Both the position numbers and the translations under genes were made by a program. A stretch of DNA of 35,514 nt from Leeuwenhoekiella sp. GTDB taxonomy: Bacteria; Bacteroidota; Bacteroidia; Flavobacteriales; Flavobacteriaceae. How positions within the stretch are numbered: position 1 is the stretch's first letter; every line of letters starts with the position of its first letter. Below are positions 24,817 through 35,112 of the stretch, piece after piece. Below the pieces are notes generated by a model that saw only the letters and a program-made list of their open reading frames with translations, was not told the DNA's origin and did not search any database. The stretch is taken from contig DRGP01000164.1 of the NCBI GenBank assembly GCA_011050015.1, positions 1 to 35,514 of the forward strand, written 5' to 3'.

Positions 24817-26553
24817 TTGATGAAAAATACGATACTGCTACTGGTTTTTGCTTTTGGCCTTATTCACGGCAACGCGCAAGAAAATTATAAAACCTATTGC
24901 AATCCTATAGATTTGGGTTACACCTACATGATCTATAATTCACATAATGATCTTTCCTATCGCTCTGGCGCAGATCCTGCGGTGGTGGAGTTTCAAGAGG
25001 AATATTACATGTTTGTGACGCGTTCTATGGGGTATTGGCATTCCAAAGACCTCAATAACTGGAAGTTCATTAAACCCAAACAATGGTATTTTCAGGGTTC
25101 AAACGCGCCGGCCGCGCATAATTACAAAGACTCGCTGTTATATGTGGCAGGAAATCCTTCCGGCTCTATGAGCGTACTTTTTACCGATGAACCAGAAAAA
25201 GGGGAATGGGAAGCCACTCCAGGTATTTTACACAATTTACAGGACCCCGATTTATTTATTGACGATGATGGGCAGGCCTATATGTACTGGGGATCTTCTA
25301 ATAAATTTCCTATAAGGGGAAGAAAATTGGATCGGGAAAAAAGGTTTCGCCCTGCTAAAGAAGAGCACGAACTTTTTAACTTGGAACCAGAAAAATATGG
25401 CTGGCATCGTTTTGGAGAAAACAATTCAGATGCTATAGCTGGGTACTTAGAAGGCGCTTGGATGACCAAAAATAAAGATATTTATTACCTCACATTTGCC
25501 GCACCGGGAACTGAATTTAATGTCTACGGGGATGGGTCTTACGTGAGTGAAAATCCACTGGGGCCTTTTGAATATATGCCAAACAGTCCCTTTTCCTTTA
25601 AACCTGGCGGGTTTATTAACGGGATGGGCCATGGTAGCACGGTTACAGGCCCAAATGAAACCTACTGGCATTTTGCTACCATGGCGGTGGGTGTAAACGT
25701 AAATTGGGAGCGCAGGATTGGGATGTTTCAGACCTTTTTTGATGCTGAAGGTTTGATGCACAGCGACACCTATTTTGGCGATTATCCGCATTTTGTGCCT
25801 ACGTCGAAAGAAAAGCGGGGCGAATTTGCTGGCTGGATGTTGCTTTCGTATAAAAAACCGGTAAGCGTTTCATCAACATTTAAAGATCCGGAAGGCAAAA
25901 CAGATTTTTCTGCGGAAAACATCACAGACGAATACATAAAAAGTTTTTGGATTGCAGCAAAAAATAATGACGAACAATGGGTAGAAATCGATCTGGAAAA
26001 TCAAGTTGAAGTTTACGCATTTCAGATCAATTATAATGATTACAAATCTGATATGTATGGCAAATTGCCCAATCTGTATCACCAGTACGTCATTGAAGCT
26101 TCAGCAGATGGGACAACCTGGGAAACCATTATTGACAAAAGTGAAAACAAAGAAGATGTTCCCAATGATTATGTAGAACTCCCAAAACCAGTAAAAACCA
26201 GGTATATTCGGTATAAAAATGGGCATGTTCCCACGCCCTATTTATCAATTTCGGGGCTAAGGGTTTTTGGAAAAGGAAGCGGGAAAGCACCAGGAGAAGT
26301 AAAAGGCTTTAAAGTGGAAAGGCAAAAAGATCGGCGCGATGCACAGTTGAGTTGGAACGCGATTAAAGGCGCCCAGGGCTACAACATTTTTTGGGGGATT
26401 GCAAAAGATAAACTTTATAATACGTGGCTGGTTTACGATAAAAATGAACTGGAAATGAAAAATTTAAGTACAGACCAAAGCTATTATTTTGCTATTGAAG
26501 CCTTTAATGAAAATGGCGTTTCTAAGCGAATAAATCCCTTAAAAATCAATTGA
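24817..26553 (+). CDS. Secreted family-43-like glycoside hydrolase with F5/8-type C (discoidin) and FN3-like domains
   Basis: Signal peptide; RSGADPAVVEFQEEYYMFVT, QDPDLFIDDDGQAYMYWGSS; C-terminal discoidin-like and fibronectin-like segments. Confidence 0.82.
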   Translation: MMKNTILLLVFAFGLIHGNAQENYKTYCNPIDLGYTYMIYNSHNDLSYRSGADPAVVEFQEEYYMFVTRSMGYWHSKDLNNWKFIKPKQWYFQGSNAPAAHNYKDSLLYVAGNPSGSMSVLFTDEPEKGEWEATPGILHNLQDPDLFIDDDGQAYMYWGSSNKFPIRGRKLDREKRFRPAKEEHELFNLEPEKYGWHRFGENNSDAIAGYLEGAWMTKNKDIYYLTFAAPGTEFNVYGDGSYVSENPLGPFEYMPNSPFSFKPGGFINGMGHGSTVTGPNETYWHFATMAVGVNVNWERRIGMFQTFFDAEGLMHSDTYFGDYPHFVPTSKEKRGEFAGWMLLSYKKPVSVSSTFKDPEGKTDFSAENITDEYIKSFWIAAKNNDEQWVEIDLENQVEVYAFQINYNDYKSDMYGKLPNLYHQYVIEASADGTTWETIIDKSENKEDVPNDYVELPKPVKTRYIRYKNGHVPTPYLSISGLRVFGKGSGKAPGEVKGFKVERQKDRRDAQLSWNAIKGAQGYNIFWGIAKDKLYNTWLVYDKNELEMKNLSTDQSYYFAIEAFNENGVSKRINPLKIN

Positions 26554-26663
26554 TAGAATTCCCGAAAGGGCGTTTTATAATGCAAGAAATGATTAGGACT
26601 ACATAGGTTTTTGCCGTGATTTTTCCTATTTTTAAAACTTCATTTACTTTAAGGTCCCGTCCC

Positions 26664-26954
26664 ATGAATACAGAAGAATTGAAAAAAGCCATTTCACAAG
26701 AGTTGAAGAACTGTGATAACAAAAATTTGTTATTTGATATCCTACTGAAATTTCATCCTAATTCAAAACTGGAAGGAACTGAAAATTACGTAAGCGAATC
26801 CAGGGATGTTTATGCCTTAAAAAATGATTTCCAGTTGCCAGATTGGAAGTTTAAGGAGATTCAAGAGGATAGGAAAAAGCTAAAGCGCGGAGAGTTGCAA
26901 TTGTTGGATTGGGAAGATGTAGAAGTGAACATCAAACAACAATATGGCCTATAA
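26664..26954 (+). CDS. Antitoxin-like/addiction-module component, second copy
   Basis: MNTEELKKAISQELKNCDNKNLLFDILLKFHPNS aligns with the 17612 protein; overlaps the ParE-like gene by 11 bp. The ORF track starts further upstream at 26616. Confidence 0.7.
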   Translation: MNTEELKKAISQELKNCDNKNLLFDILLKFHPNSKLEGTENYVSESRDVYALKNDFQLPDWKFKEIQEDRKKLKRGELQLLDWEDVEVNIKQQYGL

Positions 26955-27234
26955 GGTAAAGTTTACTCCCAGGGCAAATTTTGAACTTACAGAGGCTACC
27001 GCACATTATAAAAAAGCCCGACCTAACCTTGCCCGGCTTTTTCTGGCAGAAGTTAAAACCATTCTGAGGGATATACAATCTGACCCTTTTCATTATCGTG
27101 AAATAGAAAAAGGATTGAGACAAGTCCCCATTAAAAAATTCCCCTTTGTGATCACTTACGAAATCAATTCTGAGATTATAGTAATTCATTCCATTTTTCA
27201 CACCAGTAGAAACCCTAATCAAAAACCGCTATAA
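26944..27234 (+). CDS. ParE/RelE-superfamily toxin, second copy
   Basis: KVKFTPRANFELTEATAHYKKARPNLARLFLAEVKTILRDIQSDPFHYR...VPIKKFPFVITYEINSEIIVIHSIFHTSRNP. Confidence 0.88.
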   Translation: MAYKVKFTPRANFELTEATAHYKKARPNLARLFLAEVKTILRDIQSDPFHYREIEKGLRQVPIKKFPFVITYEINSEIIVIHSIFHTSRNPNQKPL

Positions 27235-27236
27235 AC

Positions 27237-30200
27237 ATGCAAAAAACGACCAAAAACCTTCTGTTTTTACTCCTTATTTTCGCTTTTTCAAAAGCTGAAA
27301 AAATAACTGCACAAACCTTTGACAAGTCGCTGTACTCGGCTCTGGAATATCGATTAATAGGTCCATTCCGGGGTGGACGGAGTGCTGCGGTTACAGGCGT
27401 TCCCGGCAAACCAGACCTATTTTATTTTGGCGCTACCGGTGGCGGGGTGTGGCGTACCACAGATGGAGGCCGCGAGTGGGAAAATATCTCTGATGGGTAT
27501 TTTGGCGGAAGCATTGGTGCCGTTGCCGTCGCTCCCAGCGATCATAATATTATCTATGTGGGCGGTGGCGAAGAAACCCTGCGTGGCAATGTTTCTTCGG
27601 GATATGGCGCCTATAAATCCATTGATGCCGGGAAAACCTGGGAGCACATAGGGCTTGAAAACAGCCGCCACATCCCGCGCATGCTTGTGCATCCCACAAA
27701 TCCTGATATCGTGTATGCCGCAGTTCTGGGCGATATTTATAAACCCACTGAGGAGCGCGGTGTCTATAAATCTGTTGACGGCGGCGCGAACTGGAAAAAG
27801 GTGCTTTTTGCCAATGAAAATGCCGGTGCCGTAGATCTTACATTTGATCCCAACAACCCGCGTATTTTGTATGCTTCCACTTGGAATGTTCGGCGTACGC
27901 CCTACAGTTTAAGCAGTGGTGGCCCCGGTTCTGCCCTTTGGAAAAGTACCGATAGTGGTAAAAACTGGACCGAAATTTCAAAAAACGAAGGATTTCCACA
28001 AGATACGCTGGGGATAATTGGCGTTACCGTTTCGCCCGTAAATTCAGAGCGCGTTTGGGCGATTGTTGAAAATAAAGACAAAGGCGGTCTCTACCGTAGC
28101 GATGATGGCGGCGAAACTTGGGAACTTATCAACGATGACCGTAGTCTACAGCAGCGTGCGTGGTATTATATGCGCGTATATGCAGATACGCAGGATGAAA
28201 ACACGGTGTACGTGCTTAATGTGAGCTATCACAAAAGTACGGATGGCGGGAAGACCTTTGAATCGCATAATGCACCACACGGTGATCACCATGATTTGTG
28301 GATCGCGCCAAACGATCCTAAGCGTATGATCATGGGCGATGATGGCGGCGCACAGGTTACTAATGATGGCGGTGAAACCTGGAGCACCTATTACAATCAG
28401 CCCACCGCCCAGTTTTACCGTATTGCTACAGACAACAGTTTTCCCTATCGTATTTATGCAGCACAACAAGATAATTCTACCGTACGTATTGAGCATCGCA
28501 GCGATGGCAACACAATAAACGATGATAACTGGGAACCTACCGCCGGTGGCGAAAGCGCGCATATCGCCGTAGATCCCGAAAATCCTGAGATCGTTTATGG
28601 CGGTAGTTATGACGGTTTTCTCACTCGAATAAATCATGCCAAAAACACGGTGCGCTCCGTTTCGGTTTGGCCTGATAATCCTATGGGACACGGTGCTGAA
28701 GATATGAAATACCGCTTTCAGTGGAATTTCCCTATTATGTTTTCTAAGCACGATCCCGATAAGCTGTACACGTTTTCAAACCATGTACATTTAACCACAA
28801 ACGAAGGCCAAAGTTGGGAAGTAATAAGTCCGGATTTGACCAGAAATGATTCCACCACACTGAAATCTTCCGGCGGCCCGATTACACAGGATAACACTTC
28901 CGTGGAATATTACGGAACTATCTTCGCGGCAAATGAAAGTCCGTTACAGGAAGGCCTTATTTGGGTAGGCAGCGACGACGGACTGATACATGTAACCCGA
29001 AATGGCGGCGAATCTTGGGAAAATGTAACGCCCAAAAAAATGCCGGAATGGATGATGATCAACAGCGTGGAGCCAAGCGCCTTTGACGCCGGAACCTGTT
29101 ATGTTGCAGGAACCCGGTATAAATCCGGTGATTTTACGCCTTATTTATATAAAACCGAAGATTACGGTAAATCCTGGGAAAAAATAACCGAAGGTATTCC
29201 TGCAGACCATTTTACGCGTGTGGTACGGGAAGATCCCAAGCAGGAAGGTTTATTGTACGCAGGTACCGAAACCGGGATGTATATTTCCTTCGACGATGGC
29301 GAAAACTGGAAGCCTTTTCAGTTGAATCTCCCCATTGTTCCCATTACCGATCTTGCGATCAAAGACAACGATCTTATCGTAGCTACCCAGGGAAGAAGCC
29401 TGTGGATCATCGATGATCTAACGCTATTACATCAATTGTATAAGGTGAAAAACACCGATAAACCGATGTTATTTCAGCCTGAACAAGTGTACCGTATGGA
29501 TGGCGGTAGTCGAGAAACCTCCAAAACAGCAGGTACCAATCATCCCAACGGTGTGATGACGTATTATTATCTGCCGGAATTCAATGCTGAAAAAGACAGT
29601 ATTTCCCTCACGTATCTTGATGCAAAAAACGATACGATAAAGTCATATAATTCAAAAAGTGAAAAGAACAAACTGGAACCGAAAAAAGGCGGTAATGAAT
29701 TTGTTTGGGACATGACCTACGAAGGCGCAGAACGCCTTGAAGGCATGATCCTGTGGTGGGCAAGTACAGACGGCCCTAAGCAAATACCTGGCGATTATAC
29801 CGTAAAATTAAACGTAAACGGAACCGATTTTGAGCAATCTTACACCGTAATTCCTGATCCGCGTTCTGAAGCTTCCGTTGCTGATTTACAAGCACAATTT
29901 GACTTTATTACTGATGTGAATAAAACCGTGGACAAAGCGCACAAAAGCATCAAAAAAATTCGCAATATCAATGATCAATTGAAAGCGTTTACTACGCAAT
30001 ATAAGAAAGACAATTCTCTAAAAGAACTAAGGGGAAAAGCCAAAACACTTTCAGACAGTCTGGAATCTGTAGAGAAAGCGCTGTACCAGACCAAAAACAG
30101 AAGCGGTCAGGATCCATTAAATTTTCCGATCAAATTGACCAATAAACTGGCGCATTTAAACAGTCTGGTAGGTATGGGCAACTTTGGCCCTACAGATCAG

Positions 30201-30347
30201 GATGTAGCCGTAAAAAAAGAATTGACTCAAAAAATCAATAGCCAGTTGGCAGAATTTGACGCTTTGCTTTCACAACAAGTGGTGGAGTTTAATAAAGCCT
30301 TCAATGAAAGGAATTTGAATTATTTGTTTGTGGAGGAGTCTGAGTAG
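27237..30347 (+). CDS. Secreted VPS10/sortilin-like BNR-repeat beta-propeller protein
   Basis: Signal peptide; multiple S/T-x-D-x-G-x-T-W Asp-box repeats (STDSGKNWTE, SDDGGETWEL, TNDGGETWST). Confidence 0.92.
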   Translation: MQKTTKNLLFLLLIFAFSKAEKITAQTFDKSLYSALEYRLIGPFRGGRSAAVTGVPGKPDLFYFGATGGGVWRTTDGGREWENISDGYFGGSIGAVAVAPSDHNIIYVGGGEETLRGNVSSGYGAYKSIDAGKTWEHIGLENSRHIPRMLVHPTNPDIVYAAVLGDIYKPTEERGVYKSVDGGANWKKVLFANENAGAVDLTFDPNNPRILYASTWNVRRTPYSLSSGGPGSALWKSTDSGKNWTEISKNEGFPQDTLGIIGVTVSPVNSERVWAIVENKDKGGLYRSDDGGETWELINDDRSLQQRAWYYMRVYADTQDENTVYVLNVSYHKSTDGGKTFESHNAPHGDHHDLWIAPNDPKRMIMGDDGGAQVTNDGGETWSTYYNQPTAQFYRIATDNSFPYRIYAAQQDNSTVRIEHRSDGNTINDDNWEPTAGGESAHIAVDPENPEIVYGGSYDGFLTRINHAKNTVRSVSVWPDNPMGHGAEDMKYRFQWNFPIMFSKHDPDKLYTFSNHVHLTTNEGQSWEVISPDLTRNDSTTLKSSGGPITQDNTSVEYYGTIFAANESPLQEGLIWVGSDDGLIHVTRNGGESWENVTPKKMPEWMMINSVEPSAFDAGTCYVAGTRYKSGDFTPYLYKTEDYGKSWEKITEGIPADHFTRVVREDPKQEGLLYAGTETGMYISFDDGENWKPFQLNLPIVPITDLAIKDNDLIVATQGRSLWIIDDLTLLHQLYKVKNTDKPMLFQPEQVYRMDGGSRETSKTAGTNHPNGVMTYYYLPEFNAEKDSISLTYLDAKNDTIKSYNSKSEKNKLEPKKGGNEFVWDMTYEGAERLEGMILWWASTDGPKQIPGDYTVKLNVNGTDFEQSYTVIPDPRSEASVADLQAQFDFITDVNKTVDKAHKSIKKIRNINDQLKAFTTQYKKDNSLKELRGKAKTLSDSLESVEKALYQTKNRSGQDPLNFPIKLTNKLAHLNSLVGMGNFGPTDQDVAVKKELTQKINSQLAEFDALLSQQVVEFNKAFNERNLNYLFVEESE

Positions 30348-30387
30348 GCAGATTCTATTTCTAAAGGTTGATTTTGATCAAAACTTA

Positions 30388-30424
30388 GACCTCACAGGTT
30401 TTTAAAACCTGTGAGGTCTTTTTA
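30388..30424. terminator. Hairpin terminator, plausibly bidirectional between convergent genes
   Basis: gacctcacaggtttt t aaaacctgtgaggtc ttttt. Confidence 0.8.
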
Positions 30425-31378
30425 TTATCGAAAATCACTTCGCTTTAGAAATTTTTTTTCATCCTTTTGCATAGGTTCTAGACTATTAAAATAGATATTT
30501 TGCCCGTCAAAATCGGCTTCTATGAGGTAAAAACCGCCTTTAAAATAGCTTTTTTTGACGGTTACCTGTAACGGCGTTTTTGCTGCAGAAATAACCAATT
30601 GATGTGGAAGTAGCAATACATGTTTATCGTTATCCCAATTTTCAAAAAGCGCTCCCGAAAGTTGGTTCACATCGCCAAAAAATGACGCTACATAGGCGTT
30701 TTTTGGGCTTTTAAAGAGGTTTTCTGGCGTGGCGGTTTGAATAAAAGTACCCTTGCGCATCATTTTTATTTCGTCAGAAAAAGATAGGGCTTCCTCGCTG
30801 TCGTGCGTGGCGGTGATACAAGTAATGTTTTCTTTTTTCAGATAGGCGTATAGTTTTCTCCGCAGCGCATTCCGCCGGAAGTTATCAATGTGGCTAAAAG
30901 GCTCGTCCAGAAGCAACAATTCGGGCTGCTTGGCGATTGCACGAGCCAAGGCTACACGTTGCTTTTGGCCACCGCTCAGCAATTTTACATGGGTATTCTT
31001 AAAATCGGTAAGATCTACGACCTCTAAAAGTTCATTTACGCGCTCGTCCCGTTCTTTCATAAAATTGCGGGAAAGGAATTTCGCGATATTATCAGCTACT
31101 GAAATATAAGGCATGAGGTCAAAATCCTGCGCAAGGTACTTGATAAAAGGTTCGCCGGGAACGAGATTGAAATTAGGACCCAACAGTTTGTTCTCCTTCC
31201 AGAAAATCTGCCCGTTTTCCAGGTGTAAAAGACCATAAATAAGCTGCAAAAGGGTACTTTTTCCACAACCGCTCTCGCCCAAAATAGAAATATGCTGGCC
31301 TTGAGATACGGTAAAATCCATGTCTTGCAAGACGGTTTCCTGATCGTAAGAAAATGTATTTATTTTGACTTTTAGCAT
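30425..31378 (-). CDS. ABC transporter ATP-binding protein
   Basis: Walker A GESGCGKST, signature LSGGQKQRVALARA, Walker B LLLLDEPFSHID; start likely MLKVKINTF. Confidence 0.92.
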   Translation of the reverse strand: MLKVKINTFSYDQETVLQDMDFTVSQGQHISILGESGCGKSTLLQLIYGLLHLENGQIFWKENKLLGPNFNLVPGEPFIKYLAQDFDLMPYISVADNIAKFLSRNFMKERDERVNELLEVVDLTDFKNTHVKLLSGGQKQRVALARAIAKQPELLLLDEPFSHIDNFRRNALRRKLYAYLKKENITCITATHDSEEALSFSDEIKMMRKGTFIQTATPENLFKSPKNAYVASFFGDVNQLSGALFENWDNDKHVLLLPHQLVISAAKTPLQVTVKKSYFKGGFYLIEADFDGQNIYFNSLEPMQKDEKKFLKRSDFR

Positions 31379-31402
31379 GTAAAAGTGCTTAATGTTTTTC
31401 AA

Positions 31403-31477
31403 CGTCAACCTCAACTTGTTTCAGGTTCACATATACATTGGAGGTTCATGTGATTCTGAAATAAATTCAGAGTGACG
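31403..31477. repeat. Intergenic inverted repeat (cgtcaacctcaacttgtttcaggttc...gattctgaaataaattcagagtgacg)
   Basis: Imperfect inverted arms, similar to common Bacteroidetes intergenic palindromes. Confidence 0.6.
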
Positions 31478-31502
31478 TATCAAGGATTTTTCGGTATAAA
31501 AT

Positions 31503-31531
31503 ACCTCACAGGTTTTTAAAACCAGTGAGGT
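31503..31531. repeat. Second copy of the acctcacaggttttt hairpin, one mismatch
   Basis: acctcacaggtttttaaaaccagtgaggt compared with 30389-30417. Confidence 0.7.
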
Positions 31532-31548
31532 CTAATTTTTTCTAAGTT

Positions 31549-31577
31549 TAGTTCCCCTTTTTGGGGGCTAGGGGAAT
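31549..31577. repeat. C/G-rich palindromic intergenic repeat/terminator
   Basis: ttcccctttttgggggctaggggaa. Confidence 0.5.
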
Positions 31578-33752
31578 TCACCCTTTAATCTTCTCTTCCG
31601 TTTTCATCATTGTTTGAGGTAATTGCTTAAAACCCATATTATAAAGCGTAAAGGCAAAAATATCTGCGGTTTGCTCAATGGTTTTGCTTACCGGAGTTCC
31701 GGCACCGTGGCCGGCATCGGTTTCGATACGAATTAAAACGGGAGCGTTACCAGCCTGTTTTTCCTGCAGTTCTGCAGCAAATTTAAAACTGTGCGAGGGA
31801 ACCACGCGATCATCGTGATCACCTGTGGTCACCAGTGTAGCGGGATAGTTTATTCCATATTTTACATTATGCACGGGTGAATAGCCTTTAAGATACTCAA
31901 ACATTTCTTTACTGTCTGCCGAAGTACCATAGTCATAAGCCCAGCCGGCACCAGCGGTAAAAGTGTGGTAACGCAGCATATCCATCACACCCACCGCAGG
32001 AAGCGCGACCTGCATGAGGTCGGGGCGCTGAGTCATGGTCGCGCCAACAAGCAGACCGCCGTTGGAGCCGCCACGAATTGCCAAATATTTTTTGGAAGTA
32101 TATTTATTATCGGTCAAATATTCCGCGGCAGCGATGAAATCGTCAAAAACGTTCTGTTTTTTGGTCTTGATACCGGCATCGTGCCAGGATTTTCCATATT
32201 CGCCGCCACCGCGCAAATTAGGCACTGCATAAATACCGCCCATTTCCATCCAGATCGCGTTGGTAATGCTAAAAGAAGGCGTAAGGCTAATATCAAAACC
32301 ACCGTAACCATAAAGTATAGTTGGATTTTTACCATCTAGTTTGAGGCCTTTTTTATGAGTAATGATCATCGGGATTTTAGTACCGTCTTTTGAAGTATAA
32401 AAAACCTGTTTGCTCTCATAATTTTCGGGGTTGAAATTGATCGCGGGTTTCTGGAACAATTCTGATTTTCCGGTAGGAATGTTGTATTTGTAGATGTTCC
32501 CGGGCGTTACGTAATTGGTAAAGGTATAATAGAGTTCTTTATCTTCCCTTTTTGCACCAAAACCGCCCACGCTTCCCACACCGGGAAGTTCAACTTCACG
32601 GATGAGGTTACCTTCATAATCGTACTGTTTTACCTGTGACACCGCATCAACCATATATTCGGCAAAAATGAAACCGCCTCCAGTGGAAGGGGAAAGTACG
32701 TTTTTGGTCTCGGGAATGAAATCCACCCAATTTTCTGGTGTTGGGTTTGAAGCATCCACGGTTACGATTTTCATGTTTGGCGCGTTGCGGTTTGTGGCGA
32801 TATAAAGTTTTGACCCTACATTATCAATCACATACGAGTCAGTATCGGTGCTGTCAAGAATAGTCACAAAAGCGCTATCGGATTTTGTAAGATCTTTGAT
32901 CATTAGTTTATTACCCGATGTTGAGGTGCGTGGATTGATAATCAAATACTGGTCATCTTCAGTCACCTGGGCGCCGATGTAACGGTGTTTTTCTTCCGGC
33001 GTGCCGCCAAAAATAAGTTGGTCATTGCTTTGTTGCGTGCCCAGTTTATGATAATATACTTTATGCTGATCTGTTTTTGCAGAAAGCTGACTGCCCTCAG
33101 GTTTGTCGTAGCTGGAATAATAAAAACCTTCGTTGCCTTTCCAGGACATGCCACTGAATTTTATATCCTTCAAGGTATCTTCCATGATCTCGCGGTTTTC
33201 AGCGTTCATGACGAGCACTTTTCGCCAGTCGCTTCCTCCTTCGGAAATACTATAGGCGGCGAGTTTTCCGTTTTTGGAAAAATCCATTCCTCCCAGCGAA
33301 ACCGTACCATCTTCAGAAAAAGTATTGGGATCTAGAAAAACCGTCGCAGTATCGGGATTTTCGCCTGTTTTGTACCTATAAATGACATATTGATTCTGGA
33401 GTCCGTCGTTTTTGTAGAAATACGTATAATCACCTTCCTTAAACGGGGCGCCTATTTTTTCATAGTTCCAGATTTTCTCTAGTTTTTGCTTGATTTCTTC
33501 CCGGTATGGGATGTTTTTTAAGTAGCCAAAGGTCACCTTGTTTTCTTCCTTTACCCAAGCTTCGGTTTCGGGGCTGCGATCATCTTCAAACCAGCGGTAA
33601 GGATCTGGTACTTTTTCACCAAAATAGGTGTCTACGGTATCCACTTTTTTTGTTTCCGGATAATTTAGGGTCATGATATGTTCAATATTGGAATTTTCCT
33701 GACTGAAGCCAAATGCGGCTATTAGGAAAAAAAGGTAGTTTATCTTTTTCAT
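31578..33752 (-). CDS. Prolyl oligopeptidase (S9A family), secreted
   Basis: [21 protein letters not shown], nucleophile [27 protein letters not shown]. Confidence 0.95.
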   Translation of the reverse strand: MKKINYLFFLIAAFGFSQENSNIEHIMTLNYPETKKVDTVDTYFGEKVPDPYRWFEDDRSPETEAWVKEENKVTFGYLKNIPYREEIKQKLEKIWNYEKIGAPFKEGDYTYFYKNDGLQNQYVIYRYKTGENPDTATVFLDPNTFSEDGTVSLGGMDFSKNGKLAAYSISEGGSDWRKVLVMNAENREIMEDTLKDIKFSGMSWKGNEGFYYSSYDKPEGSQLSAKTDQHKVYYHKLGTQQSNDQLIFGGTPEEKHRYIGAQVTEDDQYLIINPRTSTSGNKLMIKDLTKSDSAFVTILDSTDTDSYVIDNVGSKLYIATNRNAPNMKIVTVDASNPTPENWVDFIPETKNVLSPSTGGGFIFAEYMVDAVSQVKQYDYEGNLIREVELPGVGSVGGFGAKREDKELYYTFTNYVTPGNIYKYNIPTGKSELFQKPAINFNPENYESKQVFYTSKDGTKIPMIITHKKGLKLDGKNPTILYGYGGFDISLTPSFSITNAIWMEMGGIYAVPNLRGGGEYGKSWHDAGIKTKKQNVFDDFIAAAEYLTDNKYTSKKYLAIRGGSNGGLLVGATMTQRPDLMQVALPAVGVMDMLRYHTFTAGAGWAYDYGTSADSKEMFEYLKGYSPVHNVKYGINYPATLVTTGDHDDRVVPSHSFKFAAELQEKQAGNAPVLIRIETDAGHGAGTPVSKTIEQTADIFAFTLYNMGFKQLPQTMMKTEEKIKG

Positions 33753-33777
33753 GTTGGTTTTTCCCAAATATAACCCA

Positions 33778-33815
33778 AAAAAAACCTCCCGGACGATACG
33801 TTCGGGAGGTTTTAA
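33778..33815. terminator. Hairpin terminator between prolyl oligopeptidase and asd
   Basis: aaaacctcccg gacgatacgt tcgggaggtttt. Confidence 0.75.
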
Positions 33816-33835
33816 CTTTTTGGAAAGTCCCCTAC

Positions 33836-34825
33836 TTATACGAGTCCGTTTTCCACCAGATATTCAGAAATCTGTACCGCGTTTGTTGCAGCACCCTTGC
33901 GCAGGTTATCGGCCACAACCCACATATTCAACGTGTTGGGCTGTGAGTAATCACGTCGCAAACGCCCTACAAAAACATCATCTTTGCCTTCTGCATAAAT
34001 AGGCATGGGATAACTATTAGTATCTGGGTTGTCCTGTAGCGTAACCCCAGCACTATTTTTAAGTATTTGTCTCAACTCTTGCATATCAAAATCTTCATGA
34101 AACTCCACATTAATGGCTTCACTATGACCGCCCACTACGGGAATGCGTACCGCGGTGGCCGTAACCGCAATGGTCTTATCATTAAGGATTTTCTGCGTCT
34201 CGTTGACCAGTTTCATTTCCTCTTTGGTATAGCCATTATCCTGAAACACATCACAGGCAGGGATCGCATTGCGGTGTATGGGATATGGATAGGCCATAAT
34301 ACCTTTTTCACCGGCATATTCATTTTCCAGCTGCTGTACGGCTTTTACGCCCGTACCGGTAATGGATTGGTAGGTGGAAATCACCAGGCGCTTGATCTTG
34401 TATTTTTTATGTAAAGGCGCAAGCGCAACCACCATCTGTATGGTAGAGCAGTTGGGATTTGCGATGATTTTATCATCTTTGGTAATCGCGACTGCGTTGA
34501 TCTCGGGGACGATGAGTTTTTTACTGCCGTCCATCCTCCAGGCCGAAGAATTATCAACCACGGTGGTCCCTACCTGCGCAAATTGCGGTGCAAACTCCAG
34601 TGAAGTAGCTCCGCCGGCGGAAAAAATAGCGATATCGGGCCGTGCCTTAATGGCTTCGGCCATTGCATAAATGGTGTATTCTTTATCTTTAAAAGTAATG
34701 GTCTTGCCCACCGATTTTTCTGAAGCAACCGGAATTAATTGCGTAATGGGAAAATTTCGTTCTGCTAATACTTTTAACATCACTTGGCCCACCATCCCGG
34801 TGGCTCCTACAACAGCTATTTTCAT
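33836..34825 (-). CDS. asd: Aspartate-semialdehyde dehydrogenase
   Basis: [40 protein letters not shown] motifs. Confidence 0.96.
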   Translation of the reverse strand: MKIAVVGATGMVGQVMLKVLAERNFPITQLIPVASEKSVGKTITFKDKEYTIYAMAEAIKARPDIAIFSAGGATSLEFAPQFAQVGTTVVDNSSAWRMDGSKKLIVPEINAVAITKDDKIIANPNCSTIQMVVALAPLHKKYKIKRLVISTYQSITGTGVKAVQQLENEYAGEKGIMAYPYPIHRNAIPACDVFQDNGYTKEEMKLVNETQKILNDKTIAVTATAVRIPVVGGHSEAINVEFHEDFDMQELRQILKNSAGVTLQDNPDTNSYPMPIYAEGKDDVFVGRLRRDYSQPNTLNMWVVADNLRKGAATNAVQISEYLVENGLV

Positions 34826-35112
34826 ATATTTAAATCTTCTATTTTCTGTTATTTGTATGAAAATGCAAAAATAAGAAGTTGATATCCGATTGCGGGCATT
34901 CTTGCCGAAAAAATACATATTTATGGGAATTGTTATTTTTATATGGGTGCCAAATAATAAAAGTCATAGATTGATAAAATGAATGAGTTAGCTACAAAAA
35001 ATGGGAGAAATGGAAATAAATAAAGCATTTAAACGAAATTGATGCCCAGTTCAACAATATCTCCTTGGAGGAATTGATCAAAATAACCAATACTATTTAG
35101 TACATTTAAACG

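Noticed and set aside
27237-30347. Large repeat protein as adhesin/novel toxin
   Set aside because: Asp-box repeats and overall pattern fit the well-known VPS10/BNR beta-propeller family.
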